From [Phialemoniopsis] sp. UDSM-2020 (taxonomy: Eukaryota; Ascomycota; Sordariomycetes; Thyridiales; Thyridiaceae): 64,000 bases of DNA. The notes beneath the pieces are model-generated. The model saw only the letters and a list, made by a program, of their open reading frames with translations. It did no database searches and was not told the DNA's origin. Of this stretch, positions 21,246-31,447 are shown one piece after another. Every line of letters starts with the position of its first letter. Position 1 is the stretch's first letter. The stretch is from NCBI GenBank assembly GCA_018873225.1, contig JAEILZ010000002.1:3782001-3846000 (forward strand), written 5' to 3'. The translations under genes were made by a program, and so were the position numbers.

Positions 21246-22082
21246 ATTGACCATACAGATCAATGATTTCAATCAAATGAACGATGATGGGACACTTGAT
21301 ACCAGACAGAACATATGCCCATACATCACGTACACATGCTCATAAGCCATGTTGACATTCACGAGGGAATAACGATTTCCACGACAACAAATGCCATTCC
21401 GCCCTAGCACGACTCTCCACATGCGCCTGAGCATCATGGTCTCCGAGCAGCCGATGAGCGTTTCTGTAGCACGTAAGCCTACCCTTCTGACCAAGCAACA
21501 GCACCAGCAATGCAATACCGTAATGTAAAGACCAGTATGACAAGACAGCAGGCCAAGCTACGACATCGGATGCCGTGGAGGGCCTGGAGGGGCCAGAGCC
21601 GCTATCGATAAGATGAAAGATGGCATTCTGTGTGGGGGGGGGGGGTGCACCCTGAGACACGACCGATGAATCATTAGCGCGTGGCGACCCTTTGCCCGTC
21701 CCATCCAGACCAATCTCCTGAGTCTTTCGCGGGGCAGACACCTCGGAGTTTGAGCCTCATCGCGGGGGATGGTCAGCGAGAAAGTGTGTGTCTGGCGTGC
21801 ATTGTGTGCGTGAGAGCGGCGACGCTGACCCGTTGGTGCCATGCCGGCGTCCTGGGCGCCAGTCTGGATCGGTGGGATTAATGATTTGATGGTGGGCTGT
21901 CAGTGAGGATCCCAAGATTCTACGTTGGGCTTAGACGGGTGGAATTCCATCTCCCATGTTGAGGAGGAGAATCGTGTATCAAGTCTGAATATCCTCCTTT
22001 TCAGAGGTCTTGTGTCTTACCCCGAGAAACATCCCTCATCCACTCCCTCTTCCCCTCACTACAGACCTCACATATCGCCATC
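21246..22082. other. Intergenic region upstream of AtuA-3
   Basis: This is about 0.84 kb with a G run at 21636-21645 and CCTCGG at 21741-21746, about 340 bp upstream of the AtuA-3 start. A rightward frame opening at 21925 overlaps the end of this region but is not translated in the frame of AtuA exon 1. No other gene was seen. Confidence 0.45.
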
Positions 22083-24119
22083 ATGGGTTCCATTGGTGAG
22101 ACCGTTACCAATGTTATTGGTGGCCACAAGCGCCCCATCCGCGTCGCCGGATGCTCTGGTGGTGAGTATCTTCTTCTCTGGGTCGCTTACACTGGACAGA
22201 GTGACTGACGAGTGCCATCTCTGCAGGTGTCTGCGACCGCAAGCGCGCCATCACGATGTGGCCAAGAACGAGGACGTCGATGTCATCACCGGTGACTGGA
22301 TGTCCGAGTGCAACATGACCCTGCGCGGCTCCGACAAGCGCGACCGCCTGGCCAACAAGGCCCTGACCTCAGGCTCCACCGTCGTCGCCAAGGGCTACGA
22401 GCCGGACTTCCTCGACGAGCTCGACCCTGCCATCCCCGGGCTCGCCAAGAAGGGCACCAAGATTGCCGTCAACGCCGGTGCCTCGGACGTCCACGGCCCG
22501 GCCGACGCCGTCAAGGAGCTCATCAAGAAGCACGGCGTCGACCTCAAGGTCGGTGTGGTTGACGGAGACGATGTAACCGACGTCGTCCTCGACCTCCACA
22601 ACAAGGGCGAGAAGTTCCTGAACCTGCCCGCCGACAAGGCCATCCAGGACTGGGGCTACGACCCCATCTGCGCTCAGGGCTACCTCGGTGGTACTGGTAT
22701 CGCTACCTGCTTCGAGAACGGCGCCGACATTGTCCTGTGCGGTCGTGTCGCCGACGCCTCCGTGACCGTTGGCGCTGCTATGTGGTGGCACGGCTGGAAC
22801 CGCGATGCTCATTCCGAGCTCGCTGGTGCCCTGATGATTGGACACGTCATTGAGTGCTCCAACTACGCCACGGGTGGTTACTACTCGGGCTTCAAGGACC
22901 TCGTCCCCAACGACACCGACATGGGCTACCTCATCGCCTCCATCGACCACAAGGGTGAGGGTGTTATCTCCATGGAGAAGGGCCGCCACGGTCTGGTTAA
23001 CACGGCCACCGTCACCAGCCAGCTTCTGTACGAGATCCAGGGTCCTCCGTACTACAACTCGAACGTCACTGCCTCCATTGAGGACATGGTGATCAAGGAG
23101 ATTGGCCCCAACCAAGTCTCCATCTCTGGTGCCAAGGGTCTGCCCGCCCCGGCCACTACCAAGGGTAAGTTCCTGCCATGCCTCACAGCGCATTTGAAAG
23201 ATGCTCAAAGATCGCTAACATTCTGTCAACAGTCGGTATCACTGCCAAGGGTGGCTGGCAAGCCGAGTTCCACTTCTACCTGACCGGTCTCGACATCGAG
23301 GAGAAGGCCGCCATGATTGAGCGCCAGACCAAGGCCCTAATGGGCGAGCACCTGACGCGCTTCTCGTGCCTGCGCTTCCAGGTCGCCGGCTCCGTCCCCT
23401 CGGAACCCCAGTCCCAGGAGGAGGCCACCGTCGACATGCGCATCTTTGCGCAGTCGCGCGACCCGGAGATCCTGTCGGGCATCAACTTTGTCGACTCGGA
23501 CCGCGGCTCCTTCGCCCGCTTCTGCATCGAGAACCTGCTCCAGGGCTACCCGGGCAGCACCATGGCCCCGGACACGCGCACCGCCATCGGCCGCCCCTTC
23601 TTCGAGTACTGGGTCTCGCTGCTGCCGCAGGAGCACGTCAAGGAGACGGCGCACCTGCCCGACGGCCGCGTTATCGACATCCCCACGCCGCCCGTGCGCA
23701 AGACGTACGAGCGCGAGCAGCCGAGCTACGACATCAAGGACCCCGTCGACCTGTCGCAGTACGGCCCCACGACGCGCACGCGCCCCTCGGCTACCGTCGT
23801 CATGGGCCGCTCGGGCGACAAGAGCTCCAACGCCAACCTGGGCCTCTTTGTGCGCAACGACGACGAGTGGGACTGGCTGCGCACCATTCTGAGCACGCAG
23901 AAGCTGCGCAAGCTGCTCGGCAAGGACGACAAGGGCAAGCAGATCGACCGCTGCGAGTTCCCCAACATCCGCGCCGTGCACTTCCTGCTCAAGGACCACC
24001 TCGACCGCGGCTTCAACTCGACGTCGAGCTTCGACTCGCTCGGCAAGAACCTGTGCGAGTACATTCGCTCCAAGCACGTCGACATCCCCAACAAGTTCCT
24101 CGAGCGCGGCCGTATCTAA
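22083..24119 (+). CDS. AtuA/DUF1446 family protein, paralogue 3, with apparent frameshift
   Basis: The gene is modelled as exons 22083-22161, 22227-23164 and 23233-24119, for about 634 aa if the frame is continuous. Exon 1 carries the AtuA start block RPIRVAGCSGG. Exon 2 carries DVITGDWMSE, NAGASDVHG and GADIVLCGRVADAS-VTVGAAMWWHGWN. Exon 3 carries GRSGDKSSNANLG and ends in RGRI. The frame needed at the start of exon 2 (GVCDRKRAIT) and the frame of VAKNEDVDV differ by one base between about 22246 and 22258; read straight through, the product would stop at a TGA soon after. A sequencing error, a recent inactivating deletion, or use of the weaker AG at 22242-22243 could each explain this. It is otherwise full length and closest to AtuA-1. 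Confidence 0.82.
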
Positions 24120-25088
24120 GGGTGGAGAAGAAAAAGGGAAGGAAGAAGCAGTGGATGAAATGAAATGATCATGATCTCGGGCACGTGAAACCAGACATGA
24201 ATGAAGCACTTACAATGCATTAATGGAGTTTTGTATCGATGCCCCAGGTAGTCCTAGTCCCCAAACCAGATTGTATCCGTGTTCAATAAACAAAGTAAAC
24301 ATCCAAGCAAGAAAGCAGTGGACCTGTGGGAAGCCAGTGATTTCTGTCTGCCTGTAGCGAAAACACGCGCGCAATTTGAAGCTGTGTTCACCATCTGCGG
24401 TAGACTAAACCGTTGCGACCCAATTTCGCTCGTTTGTTGGTCCACAACGGTAGTCTAACATGCATTTATTAGACCGCCGCATTGTCATAATTGCGATCAA
24501 TTGAATTGAGCATTGATGCCCTTAGACGGGGGTGTCTCTGGTGTGTGCGCCACCACCTCGGCGATTACAGTCTGGCCGTTTCAAACCCCCGCCATCCGAT
24601 TCGAGGCGTCAATGCCCGTCCAGTTTCGAGTGGACGGTCACGCGACGCATGATTTCCACTAGAGAAAAAGAAAGAGGAGTCCTCTCTTTGTCTTTTGTCA
24701 TCATCAATCACCCAGGCGGGTTCTGGGAGTCATCGTGCGATGCAAATTGCTCATCCTTATCTTGACATCATTTCCCAAAAGGGAATCTCCGACAATCGAG
24801 GCGTCAGCACCAAGAGGGTCCCTGAAGCCCACCGCTGCCGATAGTGACAAAGCACCCTCAATTGCCCGCCGAGTCAGGCGCCTTGGCGACCCGGACCTGT
24901 CTTGGCATCACCACATACCTGTCGGGAATCCGCAGCTCCTTGCGGCTCCTGTATATAAAGCAAGGGAAGGACGACGGCACATCGGCTGTTGAAGCCAAAT
25001 CGCCAGATCAAAGACATCCGCAGGCCTTTCTCTACACAAGCAGCACTGCGTCCGTCTTCATTGCTACCACAGACACAGTGACGTGACC
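24120..25088. other. Intergenic region between AtuA-3 and unknown gene
   Basis: This is about 0.97 kb. A TATA-like element at 24952-24959 precedes the next gene, and CCTCGG occurs at 24556-24561. No other coding region or repeat was seen. Confidence 0.45.
24952..24959 (+). promoter_or_regulatory. TATA-box-like element
   Basis: TATATAAA lies about 130 bp upstream of the ATG at 25089, a plausible core promoter position allowing for a 5' leader of about 100 bases. Confidence 0.5.
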
Positions 25089-26126
25089 ATGGCGGCGTCG
25101 ATCGGCCACGGCGGCGCCTGGGCCAGCCACTTTGACGGCCGCGACCGCCGCGCCACCTCGCTGCCCGACATCGACGCGCGCCTCCTGGGCCGCAAGCTCT
25201 CCGACACGCCCGCCCAGCTCTCGCGCGGCGTCGTCCTCTACGTCCCGCGCCACCCTCCGGCGCTGCACCTGCCGCTCTATGACGTCGGCGCCGAGTACGC
25301 GCGCGCCGTCCGCGGCGAGCCCGTCGGCGGCAGCCGCTACAAGATCAACCTGGCCTCCATGCGCAAGCCGTCGGGCGACGGCACGGGCGTCGGCGAGGTG
25401 CGGTACCTCGTCGACTGGGAGCCCGGGCTCACGCTGGGGCGGGCCGTGGTCGAGCGCAGGCACATTGGGGTCGAGAGTGTCAGGGTCAAACTGTAAGTTC
25501 GTGGTCGGTGCCTGGCTGATACCTACTGTTGCTTACCATTGTCGATTAGAGCGTTGCCGTCCGAGCCAGAGGATGAATTTACCGTTGTGAGAGAGAGCAC
25601 TGGAGCCAAGTGGACTGTCGGGGCCAGCTTCCCATTACCTGACACCATTGCGGCTGGGATGGTCCATCGTGCGCCGTACTTCAGCATCTCCTCACCTTCG
25701 GCAGAACCTTTAATCTCCATATCGGAGTCCAGTTCCCGCCGCCCGGTTCTGCAGTGGCAGATTCACCCGACGGAGCACGGCAACCTCCGGTATACCCTGG
25801 TCGACACAAACCTCGCCCCGTCTCTTTCGGCGGTCGACGACGCGAATGATGCCGTCTACGCGATATACCACCACATAGGCCTGGGTGCATCGCTGGCATT
25901 GAATCACAGCGAGGGTGTGCTGCTGCTTAGGGAAGGTTTGAGCATGGAGGATGAGGCTGTTGTTGTGGCGTCACTCCTCGGATTACTGTGGCAGGTGCGA
26001 GGTATGCGTTTTCAGTACAAAAAGTTGCGGTCCTTTATGGAAGAGGCACAGAAGAAGGAGGCCAAGAAAGAAAAGAAGCAGCCATTCCTGGGAAAGCTGT
26101 TTGGTAAGAGGCATGGCTCTGTTTAG
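25089..26126 (+). CDS. Hypothetical protein of unknown family
   Basis: Exons 25089-25492 and 25550-26126 join in frame across a 57 bp GT-AG intron to give about 326 aa. I do not recognise a domain. The protein appears soluble, with no signal peptide or membrane helix apart from a short hydrophobic stretch (VVVASLLGLLW, about residues 278-288). It has a beta-rich pattern in the middle (repeated short strands around RPVLQWQIHPTEHGNLRYTLVD). The last about 40 residues are very lysine-rich and likely helical (EEAQKKEAKKEKK). Codon bias in the first exon is strongly GC3, like the neighbouring cluster genes, which supports real coding. It lies downstream of AtuA-3, separated by 1 kb, and whether it belongs to the catabolic cluster is unclear. 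Confidence 0.7.
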
Positions 26127-26326
26127 TACATTATCCTAATTTGCTCCCCTTTTGCACAAGATACCCTTTTCAATATACTGAAATTACTCCGACAAGACCA
26201 GCAGGCTGTCTCATGACGCCGACTGTAGTGGCTTCTGACTCCGCCTGACCCCAACTACTTCCACCAGACACCAGGACTACTAGAAATAAAGCATCCTCCT
26301 CTCCGGCATTCACTGAATATCGGACA

Positions 26327-28012
26327 CTACTCCTGACCCTTTTCTTCCTCGCCTTCAACAACCCAGAACCCTTGGACTGTGGCGATAGACCCCATCACAG
26401 CGAGGAACCACCAACCTAGTGCGCCACATCCAATGCGATCTCCAAGAACAATGAAGCCTCCCATAATGGCTGGACCTACCGCCCTGGCACCCGCGGCAGA
26501 CATCTGAGCGACGCCGTTGACCAAGCCGAGGGCGCTCAGCGAGGGGGTCGCGACACTGATTAGCACCGCGGATTCGTTGAAAGAGAAGACAGAGGCGACT
26601 GTCTTGAGAACAATGATGGTGCTAATGCCAACCAGCCGTAGCCATGCAGGTTTCTCTGGAACCGCGACAAGGCAGGGGAGGAGCGCATACGTGATCGGAT
26701 ATAGGAAGAGACTGGCTCGGATCCCGGTAACAGATCCCACGCGAGCGCTTATGGGCGGGAAGGCGAAGAGCGCGAGAACAATGGAGAGTATGCCGGCACC
26801 AGAGATGAACTGTGCAACAATTGACGGTGGCAAGCCGAGACCTCCGTTGAGTGCGAAAGGTAGTCCAATTTCCTCAGGAGAAGTAGCAAGAAAGACTGGA
26901 AAGATCTGGTCGAAACAAATTGCGTGGAGCGACATGAGACCGTAAGCGGCGATGTTGTGAAACACCGCTGTTGCCGTCAGGATGGCCCAGCTGCCGCGTT
27001 TCTCAGATTGGGTACTTGGTGTCTGACAGTCGATGTTGCTCTCCTCGAGAAGCGGCGTTGTTTCGTCTGTAGCCAGTGGCTGTCGTTCCTCACTTGTGTC
27101 CCTTACGAGTGACTAGGATGGTGGAAATTATTGTTAGCTGGAGTCGAAAAGAATTACCAAAACGTCTGGATAGTGTGTTGTCACTCACCTCTTCCATGAG
27201 AAAGAACGCAGCGACCAGACTGACCGCCACACACACGCTGATGACAATATTGGGCAACGCGTAGGGATAACTTTGGAAGAAACGCCATTTATCCCCATTG
27301 CAGAGCTGATCATATTGAGAGCATGGCTGTGCGAGGTATCCTCCCACCATTGGTCCCAGAACGTAGCCGATCTGGTAGACAGATTGGTTCAGAGCAAAGG
27401 CTCTTGCTAAATTGACTCATCAGCACTCCGAATGATCTCAGACCTTGACTCGAGGGACGCTCGTACCTTTGTTCTGCCTCCCCTTTACCATTTCACCAAT
27501 CATGGTACGGGTTGTTACCACGATCCCACTGCAGAGCCCGGGCATGATTCGGAAGACAAACATGGCTGGGATACTCCGTGCAAAGCTAAAGCCAACGGTA
27601 CTGATCAACAACGACGCCAAGCTCAGCAGCATAACAGGTCGGCGGCCAACGACGTCACTGATGCGGCCCCAGAGCAGGTTGGTGCAGAACTGCGATGCAG
27701 CATAAGTGGCGAAGAGCAAAGTAACTACTTGTGTGGCCTCAGCGTCGCTGAGGTGTGACGGGCTGTTGTGTCGAACCATGAAAAGGAGGTAGGGCACCAC
27801 TGAAGCAACTGCAAGAGGCTCTACGAGTCGACATGTTACTGCGCCAAATACTTAGCATCCTGTCAAGGATTTACCGGGTCATGGGCGAGCTGGTTGTTTG
27901 AACACCATGCTTTCTCTGGAACAAAGTGGTACGTACATAGGATAGTAAGCTGGCGCTTGGGAAAGGCATCAGGCTCAGGCAGAGGCTCGTCTCGTCTCGT
28001 GTCTACCGTCAT
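26327..28012 (-). CDS. MFS transporter, about 12 TM (DHA1/ZIF-like)
   Basis: Four exons (28012-27937, 27838-27467, 27406-27189, 27112-26327) give about 483 aa. The N-terminal PKRQLTIL followed by CRLVEPLAVASVVPYLLFM resembles the FPxRQL and CRxxEPIAxxSxxPY pattern of the fungal zinc-induced-facilitator-like/DHA1 branch. LLWGRISDVVGRRPVML is the MFS motif A, and ALNQSVYQIGYVLGPMVGGYLAQP is the motif C region. A hydrophilic central loop with EESNIDCQTP-type acidic sequence separates the two six-helix halves, as expected. It is a plasma or vacuolar membrane exporter candidate; the substrate is unknown. It lies next to a P450 and a second MFS gene. Confidence 0.88.
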
Positions 28013-28999
28013 TTTCGGTTGACACGGCAGGTTTCGATGGGCGAGAGAATTTTTTTGTCGAGTAATGGTGGCTGGATGAATGAAAACGAAGGGCGTCTTT
28101 GATTACAATTGTCTTGTAGACCCGACCACTTGCATCGATTGTATATGCTTTGCTATCTATCTGAGCCAGTTCACCTTGAACGAGGAGCATTTTTTTTCTT
28201 TCGCGCATTGAACGGCGACTACGGCGGCTGCACCGGCGACGTGCATTAGTTCCACTCCACATTCAGAGATTAAGACCAATCAGCAACCCACATAGATTGG
28301 CTTTAGCCTGGCTTCATACCCAAGTGGGACAAACAAGCCTCCACTTGGTTCCTGCTGTGAAAACAATCGAAATATCTGAGATATCTTCAACGCACCTATC
28401 CCTCGTAAACAAACCAATTTGTCTCGCATAGAAGCAGCCGACTTCCTTGCTGATATGCTGCGATAGTTGAAGAAGCTTGGAAGATGGGAGCCGAACCCCG
28501 GAACGCCCGCTGGGCATGTAAGCGTGCGGCGTAAGAACCCCCACGTTGTTGCACCTCCGATCTTAGGCCGAGCTGTCAAGGAATGATGCATAACGTAGGA
28601 CGCAAGGGTAAATGCCCGTGCTAGTCTGCAAGGTGGAGATCTGTTCGCATCGACTTGCCTACATTTCTTGATGAGCAGCATCACGGACGATCACCGCGAG
28701 AAGAGAAGCTTGTTTGTGCCAGCGTATTCAATGTCACCCACGATGTACAATGAATGATGACGGCTCCAATGGCTTCCAGAACATCATCCTATCATTGGTA
28801 TGAACATGAGAAGAGTGGAAGGAAATGAGGTCTTCAAGTCCTGTTGCAATATTCGCTACAACCACCTTGTTCCGAGACTTTGGCGTCTGCCATGAGGCAC
28901 GAGATAGAATCGATCGCTGGGTGAGCAGACTGAACACTAGCACACCTTCTACTGCCTTTCGGAAGACGAAAACACGTCCTGCGCACATGGCAGTCCATC
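28013..28999. other. Intergenic region between MFS and P450 genes
   Basis: This is about 1 kb holding the leftward MFS promoter and the 3' flank of the leftward P450. The open frames present lack recognisable domains. I see nothing else. Confidence 0.45.
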
Positions 29000-30800
29000 T
29001 CACGTAAGAGCAGATCTTAAGCGCACATAGCACTGCGTCGGCTCCCTCGCAAACTTCTGTACCGCCTCGTACCCACCAAGCTCAGGAGGGACAGCTAATA
29101 GTTGAAAATGCCAAATCGTGAGGGCGAACTGTATCTTGAGCTGTGTGAGGGCCAGTTTACGGCCAAAGCAAGACCGAGGGCCCAGTCCAAAAGCCAGCGT
29201 AGGCCCAGCCATGGGATCAAAGGTCTCCTTTCCCGTCTTCTCGTCAGCAACAAGCCAGCGCTCCGGAACAAAGTCGCCAATCTGGTTGTCATCCCATGTC
29301 CCTGTGAGAGTCGTCTTGAACGCACCGTCAGACTTGCGTCGCGCTCCGGGGCTGCGTTTGGTGTCATTAACTTGGATGTTGGGCTCCAGGTACCCAGCTC
29401 CGTTGGCCATGAGAAATACGTCTGTCCCCTTGGGGATTCGACATCCAAGTATTGTCGTGTCCTGCAGCGCGACCCTCACAACAAAGGCAATGACATTCGA
29501 GTGCCGCAGAACCTCCTCGACCACTGCATCTAGGTAAGGCACCTGCGCCGAGATGAGCTCTGGGTACGTCGGTATGCGCTTCTCGCGGGCAGCTTCTGGC
29601 ATCACAGCCCGAAGCTCCTCGCGCAAACGATATTGTACGGCCGGGTGATCGGCCAGGAACTTGACACCCCAAGCCACAGCTGTGGCGGACGTGTCGTGGC
29701 CGGCCATCATGAATCCAAAGAACTCATCTTTGATGCCGCGTCTTCGGTAGGCTGGTGGGCGGTTCTGCTTGGCTGCAACGTCGCGCTCGCGCAGGAGGAC
29801 AGAGTGCAGGGCATCTCGGGCTTGATCGTCGCCTTGTTCGATACGCTGTACAGCTTGCTCGACCTTGTCCTTGATGAACTTGTCTTTGATGGCAGTGGCT
29901 CTCTTCATGAATGGAAATTGACGGAGTACCCAAGATGTCAAGCGAGGGGCTGGAGATAACTGAGTATCTGTGACCGAGTTGGCGAGGGTCAGCACAGCTT
30001 GAAACACCTCGGGTACCCGACCCTCTGGGAACGGCACTGGCTTGTCAATGTCTTCCGGAACCTCCGGTTTCCAGTTCGACACTGTTTCCAGGCGTTGCAA
30101 CGTGATGCTGTCTGCTTCCGGAAGACCAAACGAGGACGCAAAGATGGCGTCCAGAGCGCCGTAGGTGATGTCGTGGTGTGCAGAGAATGGTCTACCGTTC
30201 GCCACATCGCACTTGACTTCCCATAGCTTCATCAGAGTGCGCACAGAGTTGTAAACTTCGGGCGCGCTGACTTCCCTGATGAAGGTGGGGGCCATGAGGT
30301 GGTTGATGAGGTTGCGGTTGTCCCTGAACCGCGCATCGCTGGACTGAAACTGGATGTGCTGCTCTGGCAGGATGCCATTGATCAGGTCGCCAAACATGCC
30401 GCTGCGATCGAACTCCTTGCGACGCAGGAGGATGTCTTGACTCTCGAACGGATCTGTCACAATCACCCATGGGAGCGACATGGGCTTGATGAAGGCCTGG
30501 ACGATTGGGCTGTCATGCCGTTTGGTCAACGACGTGAGCCAGCACTAGACGAGTACAGTCGTCTCATTAGTCTACATCATCTTCCAAAGGAGTAATAGTG
30601 ACTCGTACAAAGATACGCCGAGTGCGCATCACGTAGCGCATCATCTCGGGAACATCTCCGAACAATTTGGACGCAGCATCTTGGTTGTAGGGTATGCCAG
30701 GGAGTGGCTTTGGAAGAGCCGCGCGGTAGACGACATAGCCTAGCAACGACAAGACTCCTATCACCCATGCAGCTATGAAGGAAGTGCTGTTCGTGGTCAT
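29000..30800 (-). CDS. Cytochrome P450 monooxygenase
   Basis: Exons 30800-30609 and 30544-29000 give about 578 aa. An N-terminal membrane anchor (SFIAAWVIGVLSLLGYVVY, about residues 7-25) is followed by the proline-rich hinge LPKPLPGIPY. The I-helix oxygen-binding motif AGHDTSA, the K-helix EEVLRHS (ExxR) and the heme-binding FGLGPRSCFGRK with axial Cys at about 523 are all intact. It is an ER-anchored monooxygenase needing a P450 reductase. There is a roughly 20-residue insertion (RSPGARRKSDGAF region) between the K-helix and the heme loop. The neighbours, a Zn2Cys6 regulator transcribed away from it and two MFS transporters, suggest a detoxification or small secondary-metabolite locus. I cannot assign a CYP family by eye. 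Confidence 0.94.
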
Positions 30801-31447
30801 ATTTGATTGTATTCTGACTGTGCCTTTGGAAGCATGCTGTGAAACATGGAGAAAACCCAATGCGCCCGAACTTGAGCCTGCTGACGAAGTAGGCGTATCC
30901 TAATTTTTGGTTGGCTGGCGCTTTCCAGGATTATAATTCGTTATCCCGCCATCTGGAACATCGTCTTTCCGTTTCCTTTCAAGGGCTGTGTTTCCCGAAT
31001 GGTGGCCATGGCGATTTTCTGCAGTCAGCATGCTTCGCGTCTTGGCCACTTGCATTACCATATGCGGCTTCGGTACCTGCTCTACCTACTCTAATGTTGC
31101 AAGTGAGGTAATTTTGGAAAAAGAAGGAGTTCCATTGTCATATGGCTCTTAACGATAATCAAGCAAACGACGATGTATCTAGAAGAAAAAAAAGCATCGG
31201 TCCTCTCGTAGGATCTCTGCTTGTTCATCAAGCTAACATGATATCTTCTTGTGGATCTTCAAACAAGGAGATCCAGGCGGGATTCATTACCAGATTCAGC
31301 CTAGGCGTGCTCCACTAGTCTCATGCTTAGTGAATTCCGCGTTCCTGATGATGACCAATCGTCCCGCCTAGGGTCGGGCTTTCATATCTAGATTCAGTTT
31401 TCCAAATTAGGTATTGATTTCCTCAACAGTCTAATTTTCCTTCAAAC
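30801..31447. promoter_or_regulatory. Divergent promoter of P450 and Zn2Cys6 regulator
   Basis: The 647 bp between starts at 30800 (leftward) and 31448 (rightward) serve both genes. The sequence is AT-rich near 31390-31447, with pyrimidine runs before the regulator start. No gene was seen. Confidence 0.45.

Noticed and set aside
21925..22226. N-terminal extension of AtuA-3 in the frame of VAKNEDVDV
   Set aside because: It reads through the promoter and intron 1 without family similarity, whereas the ATG at 22083 gives the conserved RPIRVAGCSGG start.
28480..28560. Possible tRNA-like stretch
   Set aside because: No complete cloverleaf with A and B boxes could be drawn by eye.
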